This document shows positions 25,942 through 37,900 of a stretch of 64,000 nt of DNA, in pieces. This DNA comes from Acridotheres tristis (taxonomy: Eukaryota; Chordata; Aves; Passeriformes; Sturnidae), in contig CM072896.1 in assembly GCA_037013685.1 (NCBI GenBank), positions 12,535,444 to 12,599,443 of the forward strand, in the 5' to 3' direction. The notes beneath the pieces are model-generated. The model was given only the letters and a program-made list of their open reading frames with translations, had not been told where the DNA came from and searched no databases. The translations under genes were made by a program, and so were the position numbers. How positions within the stretch are numbered: position 1 is the stretch's first letter; every line of letters begins with the position of its first letter.

Positions 25942-28910
25942 CTTCCATTTATCTAAATCCTATGTGAAACCAGTCTGAAATCCAATTAAATGAATTTTTG
26001 ATAAGAGAATGAAGTTATTAGATGCATAAAATTCTGCCAATGTGCAGTGATTGCCTTACCAGTGAAATAAAATGCACTGAAAGGATGAACTTGTGGTAAA
26101 CCAATTCATGACATGTACTGAACATGTTGTGGAACCCTCACAAATGAATATGTGACAAAGGAATAAACATGAAAGAAATACACTGATTGTACACTAAGTC
26201 TGTGCATTTCAGAGAGATTCACCGTATTATCTTCCTTATTCATGTGGATAACAGGCTTACTTATGTCTTCAAAAATAATTCTTTCTATCACACTGCAACA
26301 ATTCTAAGCATAGTGATAAATAGGAAGTATGAAAATGCTAATGTATAAGAGCTAGTGGAATTTTAAAGGATCAGGACTGAGCCAAATTTTTTGATGAGAT
26401 TTCTTGACATGGAAAAACCTCACTGACGAAAAAAAATGAACACAATAATATGTGTATTGCATATTTATAGTTCAGTAATTTGACTCTGAGATTTACGAAA
26501 ATCCATTTTTATGGCTTTATTCCTGTTGTACAGCTTACATGGTTTTGCCATAATTTGCAACTTATGAGCAGCAATATCTAACAGATTTATATTTTGCAGG
26601 GTTTTTTTCTAAACTTTAATGTAACTTAAATATAAAAATGCAAGCAGAAACTTCAGCTGGAACAATCTGTCAGTCAAGTGCAATGTATGAAGAAAATAGT
26701 ACTCTAAATTTTTATTTTTAAAAGGGACAATGTTTTTCTTAAAATTAAATGAAAGGGATCAACTGACTAATGATTTCTGAGTAGTAGACTCAGTAGACTC
26801 AAAGCAGACTATGCAAAAATTGTCTGCAGAAATATCTGTATAGCCACTTCCCCCTTCTGGCACCCTCCAGGTCATACCTCTAATGCCTCACTCTTCCATG
26901 ATGAACATGAAATCCATGGGACTCCACAAGACTTAAGGGCTGGATCTGCTGGTGATGACTGTAAGAAATGGTGAGGAAATCTTGCCTGCTCTCTGCATCT
27001 CTGCAAAGTTCACATAGAGAGAAGCAAACTCTTTCTTTGGCATCCCCACAACCTGATATCTGGAGTATGAATGACCTTATATGCCCAGCCTGAACACAGG
27101 GATGAATTTACAGGGATACCCAGCAGCTGTGCCCAGTGCCTGGCTCTTGGAAATGAGAAAAACCACCAACACTTGGAGGTGCCCGGGACATTTTCACCTG
27201 GATGGCAGTGGCAAGACCAAGGGAATATGAGGATCACTGCAGTGCTTGCCCTCCTCACAGCACATGGAGTCAGGAGAATCAGCCATAAGAAACAGCACAT
27301 GCAGATGTTGCCGGGGGCTCCAGTGCCCTGGAACACCCACTGCTGTCCTGTCAGGCACAGGCAGAACTTCCCTCTGACTTCCCCTGCTCAGGAAGCTCTA
27401 GAGAGCAACGAGGTCACCTCTCAGCCTCCCCCACACTGGACCAACACAGTGGCCTCAGTGCTCCTGACAGGACCTGCCTTTGAGCCCCTTCACCAGTTTT
27501 GGTGCCTTTTTCTGAGCCTTGATATCCTTTGGAAATTGTTGGGCCCAATTTACAGGACTGCACTCCTATACTCTGTCCCCTTCCAGTATGGGAATTAGTA
27601 GCAATTAGTACAGCTATAGCATATTATTTCAAGGTGTGCTAATCAGTATGCATTTGGCTTGTGGGGCCCTTTGCAAAGAGGAAAACATGGTCTTAAAATA
27701 CACAGGCTACCAGTATCTTTGCAAGCATAACTCAAAACATAGACCTTGGCTTATAAACACTTTTGAAATCCTTCCTCCTTAAAATGTCTCCCACTTTAGG
27801 CCTGAGAAATTTCTGAAGTTCTGAAAAATCATCAAAACCTGAAATTATCCTTATTAATATTCTTACTGTGTGCATTTTATAGCCTATCACACTCACATAA
27901 TAAACAAATTTTATTCTTGCCTGTGTTGATGAAAAAAAAATATTCCCAATAGTCTTTTAGTATTTCTGATTGCTCCTTTAAATCACAAAGCCATCATTCA
28001 ATTCCTTCTGGCTATCACTGGCTGCTGAAAAGAGACACAAAAATGGAGAAAAGTGTGGTAACCCAGAGCTGCTCTGTGAAGGATTGGCAAGGCTGTATGG
28101 AAAGGCTTGCAAAGCATCTGCTCTCACACTATGCTTGGCTTCAGTTAATATTCCCACTATTAATCCTTTAGCTTCACGAGAATAAAAAATAAATAACACT
28201 CTAAATAGAAAACAAACAAACAAATAAGCTAAGGTTCCTGGGTTTCTTCCTCTTGTCTGATCAGATCAGAAAATCTGGCTTGATTTTTTTATTCTAACAG
28301 TCTGTTCTGCACTCTCAGACCTAGTAAATCTGTCATCAGTAGGCTTAGGTAAGAACCTGCTCCATCTCCTCCATGGAAGTGAGAAGATTTTAAGATGTGA
28401 AAGCTGCAGGCCCTGCTCCTGAAGAGAGTAGAAATTCTTCATGAATCTGACCAGGAAAAAAGGGAAAGGAAAGGATTCAGGCTGGAGAACAGGAAAACGG
28501 TAACTCTTTTGAAGTGACATTGTTTTTAATTTTGAACTTGATATAGTTACAGAAAGGCAAATCCTAGCTAATGCCAGTGCTGTGTTTCTGGGATAACTTT
28601 ATTACTCAAGCTTGTCACCATATGACTTTGCTATGACTGGATGAAATCTGCCCAGTTTTGAGCTCATGGCAGCTGAAGCTGCTGTTCCAGTGCAGAGGAA
28701 GAGCTGACCCAGGCTATTGCAATGCTCGACTGAGCTCACCCAAAAAAGTGATGACTTTGAGGGTCCCAAAGGAATCCAGGAGTCACTGCTTAGGCAGAAT
28801 AATTCAAAGTAAATGGCATGCCAAAAGGATTGCTATTTTGGCAGAAATCACCAGGTGCTTACATTGCTGTGTGTGAAGTGAGGCTTCCCAAGCAACAAAA
28901 TGAGCTAGAA

Positions 28911-28936
28911 GGATTTATTTATATTTATTTATATTT
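28911..28936. repeat. AT-rich tandem repeat (TTTATTTATA)
   Basis: Two and a half copies of a 10-base unit of T and A. Simple-sequence slippage. Confidence 0.6.
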
Positions 28937-29539
28937 GATAGTTCAGGAATGGCATTGGCTAGTATTTAAATTGGTCGGAACTGTTGCTAGTCCCACAGAT
29001 TGACACCCTCATACTGATGTTCACCATGAACTGAGTGACAGACGATAGAAAAATTCAGTTTCATGCAGATGCAGAAAGGTTTGGCTTTTAAATCAAGATC
29101 CCTTTCTTAACACAGAAACTGGATGGACTTTGAAAACAAGCATAGCACACGAGAGACTGGGGATTGTTAAGTTATTCTCCTGTTTCTCCCATCCTGTGAC
29201 TCAGCTCTGGAGCACTGACTTTCATCTTAGAGCTGAAACCGATGCTAAGCCGTACTCAGTCTGGCTGTGCTGTCAGTCAGGCAGGATGAGGGAGAGCTGC
29301 CTGTGTGTCAGACTAGTACAGAAGTACTTGTGCTCATCACCATTGCTGCCTCTCTCCACTCAGGTGCAGCTACAAAGCTCTGGGCTGGTAAAAACCCATG
29401 GCTTTTTCCTTGCTGGGCTGGACATGAGGATGGGCTCCCTCTGCTCAGCATCTGCTTAAATTGTTATGACTGTGGACCTCTGTGTAGCCTGGGGAGACTG
29501 TCACTTGTCCTGCTAAATCCAGTAAATGGGAGACCCTCC

Positions 29540-30055
29540 TGCAAAACTTGCCTGTTAGCTGTCAGATTTGGCTGGAGGTAGACAATGTGATCCAGTGGAG
29601 CACCATGGCAAGCTCATCAGGATAGGAACTGTACAGATAGCACAAATTAATGGTGATAGTTGTTTTCTCACTGCCGACCCTGACACATACAAATATTTGG
29701 CAACAGCTATGGATTACTTCTCAAAATGCACTAAAGATAAACCTCTACAGGAAAAACTACCCAAAAGTGTTGAGGTCTTTGATTGAATCTATCAGACATT
29801 CATGTGTATCCACACAAATCAATGGCTAAGGTAGGGAATTTGTCAATCGGGTAAGTGAGGAAATACATTAACAGGTGACAGACAACAATTTGCCAGGACA
29901 CATAACCCTAGAGGCAGCAAGCTTGTGAAATGGCAGAATTGAACTGTGAAAGACAAATCACTGAAGGTGGAGAGAGTGTCTTCATTATGTCTTGCTCTCA
30001 CCTGCAACTGCAGAACAAAGTCCAGAGAATTTTTTTTCTCTCATCCTCTGCTGCA
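29540..30055 (+). pseudogene. Decayed Ty3/gypsy-type integrase core (broken, non-catalytic)
   Basis: The translation can be followed through three blocks. Block A (29568-29783) contains TYKYLATAMDYFSK at 29685-29726, the usual 'KY..VDYFSKW..A.PL..K' strand region of gypsy-type integrases. A stop at 29784 and a frame change lead to block B (29788-29868), with GREFVNRVSEEI at 29830-29865. That matches the region after the second catalytic Asp. A second frame change leads to block C (29868-29972), with LVKWQN, a stop at 29940, then TVKDKSLKVE, the region of the catalytic Glu. At the three catalytic positions, Asp1 is Val (GTA, 29631), Asp2 is Gly (GGC, 29824) followed by a stop (TAA, 29827), and Glu is Lys (AAA, 29928). 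The Asp2-to-Glu spacing of about 101 nt fits the family's D-35-E spacing. A possible C-x2-C zinc pair lies at 29540-29551 in another frame. Sequence after 29972 is only doubtfully related. It may derive from an old Ty3/gypsy element or be a copy of a domesticated integrase gene (GIN1, GIN2, KRBA2 or similar). No LTRs, gag or RT were seen. Confidence 0.75.
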
Positions 30056-30074
30056 TTAAAAATGTGAACAACCT

Positions 30075-30190
30075 GTTAATATACATTACAGATTCTGTTA
30101 CTGTCTCACTTTAATAGCGAGATAACAATCGTGTGCCATTTACATATTTTGCATTTTATTGCTCTTGCATAATTCATCATAAGTAACATA
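30075..30190. promoter_or_regulatory. Candidate conserved non-coding stretch next to the integrase relic
   Basis: This AT-rich unique stretch contains a SOX-type AACAAT, an octamer-like ATTTACATATTTTGCAT and two retained CpGs (TAGCGAG, AATCGTG). Such composition is common in vertebrate distal enhancers, but conservation could not be tested. Confidence 0.25.
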
Positions 30191-32990
30191 ACATTCTTGT
30201 CAGGAGAAGTTCTGCAAAATTTAAGAAGATGGAAGGAGAGCTGTATTGCAATCAGAAATAGCAATTAGTATTGAAATGTTTAGGCAAAATAAAAGGAAAT
30301 TAAGTAAGAAGTAAGAAGCATGAATGGAAGAAAAAAATAGCTGATTACAGTTAGGCTCAAAATGAAAGTGTGGACTAGAAAGTGACATCCTGCAAAAAAT
30401 GGGAATGCTGGCTCACACATCGTAGGCAAGATGGGTTTAATGATGACTAAAATGGATATACTGCAAAAGAGTAATTGTTATGGAAGAACACATGTTTCAG
30501 GGAACAATAGCAGCACTGAATCAGTTAGTAAAGTCTGTCAAAAACTGGAGCTATGACTGAGCAGACTGTAAGTTTTTGAAAGAACTGTAATTTTTGAGTG
30601 CTCTAAAATTGTTTCATCTCACATTAGTATAGCTGCAAACAATAGTCTGCAGTAGGATAAAAGACTAGGACTTTATCAAATTTTCTACATTACAACCACT
30701 TTCATTTGTATTGTTAATTTTGGCATGAAAACAGTCAATCACATTTAAATGTTCTTCTTTGGATCAAAATTTGATCTCATTTCACATCTGGGCAAACTAA
30801 ACTCAAAGCACACATACATATAAAATCTTTTATTATCTAGTAACTGGAACTGTTAGACAGGGAACAGATTAGCTGATTTCAATTCCCTTCTGCTTTAAAC
30901 ATGAGCCAGGCTTGAGGAGATGGCAGTCCTGCTAAGGGAGCCCTTAGTGTCCCATAAGCAAAACACAAGTTTAGACGGCATGTGATCTAACTCTACAGAG
31001 TCTAAAGGGGTTTATGGTGGTAGCTGAAACAAGTTAAGTCTCAGTAATTTTGGCTCTGGAGAGGATGACATTGATAAGTTTGTCATTCCCTTTGATTTCA
31101 GTTCCTACACAACAGTAAAGATCACACCGAGCCAGGAGAGGGACCTGGTCATGAGCAAATCACAAACAAACTGTCTGGACTGGCAGAAAATCAAACTCCA
31201 CACATGTTTCATCAGTGGAGGAACTCTTCTCTCCAGGGATTCATGACTTGTGGGTCACATCCCGTTGGATTTGTGGTCACACATGTCCCCCTGGCAGCTC
31301 AGTGAATGACATAGCATGTAGCAGCATTAAGAAAGGATTGGTTATAGCTTTATTCTAATGTCATTTAATGGCTAAAGAAGAAGAACTGTGTACTGGCCCA
31401 TATGCATGAATCACAGCCTGGAAACTCTATTTTGATTGGTAGGGGAAAATACAGAGATGTTGGATACCTCTGAATGATGATAACTGATGGCAAATCTGAC
31501 ATCTAAGAGCCATTCACAATACATTGATACATAACCCCATGTTTAGAGACACCCCTCCTCCCGCCCCCACCCCCAAAACAATCTGAATAATGAATCAAAT
31601 GGTCTCAGGAGTAATTGGATCTTTTTCTGTGTAATTAGCAATTTTTCCCCTTGCATTATAATTTAAAGTACTGTGGTTGAATTGAGCAACTCATGTAATG
31701 AGTCATTAGACTGAGGCTTTTAAGGAAGTTATTTCTGAAGGTCTGTGGAGGCTAAAATATGTCTAAATTAAAAGAATGACAGGCTGCAATCATGGCTGTA
31801 AAATAAAGGTGCTCAGTAAGCAGTCCTATTACAATCAGAAAGAAAAAGAAGCAGATCTCTGTCTTGTGCATGGAAGCAGAGGAAATGATGAATACCTTAG
31901 GTAACTCATTCTGTGCAAAATCAATCTTTCACTGTCAATTTTAAATGAACTAATTTGTTCACAAATCTGCTCAGTCAGTTTGGAAGCATACTCAGTTCAT
32001 CCATATTAGCAAATCCTTTAATCTTGACTAGTCCACTGAGTAAGAAATCTAGAAATGTGTTAATATGACTGGACATATGTAGTAGGATAAGAATTGATTC
32101 TTTTAATTAGTGTCGATTCAAGTTATAGTTCCTTCTTTTACTGAACTATTGACCCACTGATATATAAAGAGATTACTGTTATGACTAAAATACCTTCCAA
32201 AGTTATATTTAACTCTTTCTTCATTGGTGAATGTGAGATAGAAAAATAATCTTTGAATTATCCAAAAATAAACAATGTAATCTAATTTAAGGTTTCTTTC
32301 CAACATGCTCCCATTAATTCTGGAGATTCAAACTGATATTTGAAATATAAGAAGTATAAGCCCCAAGTTGTTGCTAAAGGAATTTTATAATCCTTTCTTC
32401 CAATTTAGATAAAACTATAACATGGTATTTGTAATTCCAGTTTGATATCAAGACAGTCAGAATTTTACGCACCACAATTCAACTACTGAGCTTGGTGGCA
32501 AATCCCCACTGATATTCGTTGATGAAAAAAGTACATTCTTAACAAAAGAAGTTAAATGAAAAAGGCAGAAAGATATGGCTCCTGTTCGTCTCATTCCTAT
32601 TCTGTCCACATGGAATAAGTTAAACTCTGGAAAAGAGCTGTGTATAAACTCACTGTACTTTGCAAACAAACAAGATTATGTTTGCTCTTGCTCACCCATG
32701 GAGATGGGACAAACACTAGAAACAATCCCAAATAACTGTGCATTGACAATGGAAAACAGCATTGTAATGATCCCAGCATGGTCTTTGGTACAAAGAAAAA
32801 AAAAACAAATCTGGCATTTACTTGTTGATCTTCACCTTACATTGTGAAAGAGCCTTTGCAGCAGGGTGGGGCTAGGCAGGAACTTATATCAGGGCATATT
32901 GTCCCAATGCTGAACATCTACACCTTGCTTGGGGAGCAAATGCTTTATTAGCATTAGCAGTATGGCTGTAAATGTGCATTTACACTATCT

Positions 32991-33051
32991 TTATTAATAT
33001 TATTAATATTTTTCTTATCATTCTTATTAATATTAATCTTACTAATATTTT
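32991..33051. repeat. Imperfect TTATTAATA-type repeat
   Basis: Several copies of TTATTAATATT-like words, interrupted by a T/C-rich segment. AT-rich simple repeat. Confidence 0.7.
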
Positions 33052-35195
33052 GAGCTACAGCAATAGAAAATTGCCTTAGCACCCTGCCTGGGTGGACAAT
33101 CACTTTTAGCAGCGTTGAGATCTTTGCACAAGACTAGACTTAAGATTTTCAGAGAGTTGTTTAGGTGGAACTTGAATATGGAAGCAAAAGTGAGTAGGTT
33201 TCTGGCTAAACATGGAAAAATGTCTTTTACTGAAGCCTTCTTAGTGCAAACCAGCAAGGTAGATCCCTCTGTTTTGTTTTAAGCTTGGATAGTCTCAATC
33301 CTGCTGCCTTTGTCCGATCTATTTGTTCACTAAGATATGGTCTTGACTTGGGGTTTTGCACACACCTGTCTCTTGAAACTGCACTTTTTGTTAGCTACCG
33401 TCTTTAATTTTGTAAATACAAATAAACAAAAAGATATGAAACTTAAGCCTTCTATTGTTTCTCTCTTTCATCAGATTTTCACTTGAAGGACATTCCCAGG
33501 CAATGCATGACATGACAGGAAGAAGATAGCTGTTGTATTTTGAATTCATAATGTGTGGAGCTCTCTGAGCATCCATCTGCTTCATTTTGGGCTGTCTGTT
33601 TTCACACAGCCCGAGTTTTCAATGTGATTGTTTTGCTCACCTACTTTTTCAGTAGGCTGAGCTGCTGGGGCCTGGCTGGTGGGAACCAGCAGATTCCTGT
33701 CACTGAAGGCAGCAAATTAACAGTGGCTTTTCCCAGTCTGCTTTCCTACTGCATTAAGGCTGGCCTTTGCCATCTGAGCTGTTGATGTGTATGAGCTCAG
33801 ACTTTCTTATCTGGGCCTGTAACCAGTCTGAGAGGGATTAGGACAACACAACACCATAACCAGCCATCTCACGTGCTCTTGTTCTCTCCTGTTAGTGTAA
33901 TAGTGGGTGTTATGGTCTCCCCAGTTATTGTTTAAATTAAAATTAAAATTTTGGCCAAGTGTCTCTATAAACATTCAGCATTCATTTACATCTTCATGGT
34001 TTGACAATTTTCCTCTTAATTTGCCTCAGTAGCACCCAATTTCTAGACTTTGGCTCCCTAATTTGTTTCTGTCTCTAACAGTTATCCTTGCAGTGCTCCC
34101 CAGTGCCCATCCACTTCCTATTCTTAAGGTCTTTGAAAAAAAGGATTAGAAAAACGTACACATGAACAGATGACCCTTGATCTAGTAGACTACCAGAAAC
34201 ACATGAAAGGTGAAAATGTTTTCTTTGCCCTGTGCTCCTTACTCAGCAGTCCAATTTCAGTTTTGTCCATAATGGGGGCCTGCAATGTGTGGGAAGTGTG
34301 GCAGGAGCAGGGCAGGGTGTGCCCAGCACCCTCCTGATGGTGGGTGGCTCCTCCCTAGAGTCCCACTGGGTCCAATGGGAGCTGGTGCTGAGTACTGGAT
34401 TTCTGTTCCTGCATGAAAGAGCTGTAGAAAATTCTTCATTTACTTTAATGATTATTGCGACTTCACAGAGAAGTAGCTGATTCTGCAAATAGTTCTATGA
34501 AATGATTAGCCTTTGCAAATGCCAGGATACTTAAAAGATAACTATGTTGATGTCATGTATCTCTATCTCCCTGTATGCAATTCTCTGAATATGTTTATGT
34601 GTGTGTTATTTTTGCATGATCTTGATGGAGAACAGGACAGTAGCTTGGTTTGGCTCATTTAAAATACTAATAATGATGGCCTTAAACACGAAAAATAAAA
34701 TACTAATGACATTTAAAATGTCTAAATTAGTACAGGAAAACACTCCTCTTGCTTCCAAGGCACATGTAGAATTGAACAGAGGATGAATGGCACATCTCAA
34801 TCAGCCAGTGCATTTTGATAATTGATCAAATTTCCATATTAATTAGAAAACATGTACCCAAAGTGGGTGGGATCACTAGATTCTATCAGCTCAGTTTTTC
34901 TTAATCCTCTTGTGTGAATGAAAAAATGAAGTACCTGGCCTTTTGCTAACTCTGCATTCAAAAGATTGCCTTGACCACTGCTTGCTTCAATTTATCTGGG
35001 AATGTCTTTTGTGCTGTATGCTCTCTTATTGTCTGAAAATGCCTTTTAATTTCCTGAATACATATATGTATACAATGAATATTAATCAAGAGCTGATTAG
35101 TATCTCTTCTGCCATCACACAAAAATATTTTATCAAAGATGGATTGTATCTGCAATTGCATATTTAAAGTCTACATTGGAATGGTTCATGAGTTT

Positions 35196-35231
35196 GACTG
35201 AGTATGGACTGAGTATGGACTGAGTATGGAC
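35196..35231. repeat. Tandem repeat (GACTGAGTATG)3
   Basis: Three exact copies of an 11-base unit followed by GAC. The lack of divergence suggests recent slippage. Confidence 0.9.
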
Positions 35232-36060
35232 ATTTTGGATTTTCTCATCTATAAATAAACTTTGCTAACCAGGAAAATGGAATTAAAATAACCCTCAAAA
35301 CACTAATATATTTTTCCTCAGTAAAATCATTGCTTACTTTCAGATATTCTAGCCAGCAGAGCCATGAGTATTGCTGGTATATTTGGCTAAAATCTCATCA
35401 CCAATCTCGGCTTCTGGCATGGAAGGAAAGAAATCCTTTCCCAAGGGGCACAGAAAGGGTACAGAGCTACAAACCTGAAGGCAAGACCCAACCCTTGCAA
35501 CCTTTGCATGAGGTGAAGAAAATGAAGGAAGAGAATAAACTGCCCACCTGCTAAAATTGATGCTGCAAACTGGCCCCAGGAGAACTGCCAAGGAATCAGC
35601 CTCATATTGCCCAGGAAATGCAAGACCTCTACTGTAACTCTTCAAATTCTGTTCCCATCCTTGCCCTTCTGCCCAAGAAATGCAATTTGCTGCATGTCCC
35701 CAGTTACTGCAACAACTTTGAAGAAATGGAGACTAAGGTTTGTGTCTTAGTTGCTTCATAATGAACTCCAAATTTTAGTCTGCTAACCTCAAAGTACTTT
35801 TTGTTTTGTATCCTCTGATGGCTGTGGCTCTGCCTTGCATGCAGGATGACAGATTGAGTGCTAATTCTACCACCTGTAGACCTTGTTTATTTCAAAATGT
35901 CACTTGTTTTTTATATCTGAGGTGCCAAGAGAGATGTTCTCCCAGGACACCAAAAATCAGTCATTATTATAACACAGCTATTAAGCCACCTATGTCTCAA
36001 ACACATCAGTCAAAGATGTCTGTCCTGCAACTATACAGTAGAAAGGGCAGCATGTTATCA

Positions 36061-36082
36061 GAGAGGAAGAGAGAGAGAGAGA
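36061..36082. repeat. Short GA-rich repeat
   Basis: GAGAGGAAGAGAGAGAGAGA followed by GA. Purine-rich simple sequence. Confidence 0.7.
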
Positions 36083-37689
36083 TACCAGGGGAGCCAAAAT
36101 CATTATCTGAATATATCACCAAGACTGCCTGAATGCTGTAGGACCCACAGCAGAGACCACATATTGCAAAGGAAGTTTCAGACATCTGTGATTATGTAAT
36201 TACCCCACAATAATTCCTTCTAGAAACTTCTAGGGCTCTGAATCTGGGCTCTGAAACCTTCCACACTTGTGGTTGAGTCATTGCAAAAATTCTGTTTTTC
36301 CAGAAGGTTGAGGAAGAAAAAATCTCTTCCATAAAACCAATTCCTTTACCTCCAGGCTTTTTGCAAGTTCTAGAAAATGCACGTAGCTCCCATTAAGCAT
36401 ATCCTAACATTTAGTTCAGAGCCCAATAGTGAACAGTGTAGGAGCAAGAAAGGCAAGAAGAGAAAACTTTCCGAGGGCATCTGCTAGGCCCACGTTGGCT
36501 GTCTTGGCAAGACATGTCAGGATGCATTGGGAGTGCGCAGTGAGGCTGAAGATTCCCTACTGGCTGGAACCGAGTCATTTGCCAGGCTTTCCTTGTCAGG
36601 GAGAGTTAAACCAGTCACTGATCCTAATTCTAACACTGTTGTTGCAGCATTCCAATTTTTAATCGCTACATGACTTGTCAGGTTGAATATGAGCCACAAG
36701 AATAAAATTTAAAACCTCCTAATAATGAGGGTGTCAAAGATGACTAGCACTTGGTGTTTCTTCCATTACCTTTCCATTTCTTAAAAGTGGAACTGAGGTG
36801 TAAGTGCCCCCATTTCAAAATGCCCTCTATCTTTTCATTTCCCCCAGCAGATCTTCTCCTGAAATCCACCAAGACAGTCAATGTAAGTAGCACATTGCTG
36901 TACCACTTGTACAGTTTAGGGGAGCTGACTTCAGGCTTAAGAGAATGATTTGAAAAAGGGTTCCCCTTCTTCCACAGTTATGGGACAATATGGTGGACAA
37001 TTAAGTAAAAAAGAAATATGCCGTATGCCTTCATCCTAGGATGGCAGCCTCTTTCTCTAGCTGCTTTTCTGCCCAGGTTTTGAAACCTAAGAGCAGTGAA
37101 TTTCCTGCCTTCAACGAGCAAGAGTGAGCTGTCTTTGGTATGTCACAGTTTTGCATATCACCAATTTGTCTTTAAATGTTTGAAATTTAAAGTAATTGTA
37201 GACAATTAACACAAGCACAGTGGAAGACACCCAGAAGTGAAGGGCATTTTTCAGGCTAGCAAATTAACACACACACATCCCAGTATTCCTCTCCCCATGA
37301 CAGAAGATGGGTGGGAGAGATGTGCTTCATGCTGTAAGTTCCTGGATGGTGACAAACAAATCAGCTTCCTGTAGGCTCTGAGTGCTCATCTGCAATTGAA
37401 CTCATTTACCATCTTCATCTGCTATGGGAATGAAATACAATAACCGATTTCAAAAGACACCAGCCTGCTAGCAAATATGGGCTGCTGAATGCCAGTCTTT
37501 TTCAAAAATTAGCTTACCCTTAGCAATGTTTCAGTTCACTGATTTCTTCTTGCTTGATTATTTTGTTATAGAATGCTTAAATTCACACTACTTTCCACAA
37601 AAGAAAATCTGCATTAAAATCTCTAATCACTGCAAAAAATGCAGGATCAGTTGACTTCATCTTGGACTGACATTAGAAGTAAACTTAAA

Positions 37690-37900
37690 GGACGCAATAA
37701 AGCTACATGCAGGAAGAATTAAATGCAATTATGATTTTAATGCTGATACCAACAATTGGAACAATTCAATATTTAGAAGTTAATAATATGTGGAAATTTA
37801 GTTCAGCATCAGAGCTGAGTCAAGAAAATAGAATAATCCAATTAAAAATTGGTGACGTGGTGAATTTGTCGGTGTTTGAGATGCTGTGGTTTATGTAAAA
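37690..37900. promoter_or_regulatory. Candidate conserved non-coding stretch
   Basis: Unique AT-rich sequence with SOX-type words (CAATTGGAACAATTC), several AATTA words, a CRE-like TGACGTGG at about 37853, and three retained CpGs. No simple repeat or transposon is visible. It resembles vertebrate developmental enhancers in composition only. A 63-codon open frame across it has no known motif. Confidence 0.28.

Larger units (their letters stand above)
24001..29539. other. Non-genic sequence with a GC-rich patch and the longest open frame
   Basis: The longest open frame of the window (175 codons, plus strand, 27071-27598) lies in a GC-rich patch that also holds a 108-codon frame on the other strand. 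Its composition (many Pro, His, Gln, Leu without order) and lack of motifs argue for chance. Small repeats are (AGTAGACTC)2 at 26783-26800 and a TTTATTTATA repeat at 28911-28936. Nothing else could be supported. Confidence 0.55.
30191..37689. other. Non-genic unique sequence
   Basis: No gene or recognised transposon. Bases 31590-31825 are AT-rich with several TAAT-type words and no simple repeats, so they are another candidate non-coding conserved stretch. A C-rich run (CCCGCCCCCACCCCC) lies at about 31560. Bases 34270-34400 are GC-rich with chance-like frames on both strands. Short tandem repeats are listed separately. Confidence 0.6.

Noticed and set aside
27071..27598. 175-codon open frame, longest in the window
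   Set aside because: It lies in a GC-rich patch with a long frame on the opposite strand, has no recognisable domain, signal or ordered composition, and no credible exon context. Chance open frame.
29267..29581. 104-codon open frame just upstream of the integrase relic
   Set aside because: Only its last part (C-x2-C at 29540-29551) might be the integrase zinc-binding motif. The rest shows no match to the expected His-His part or any other family.
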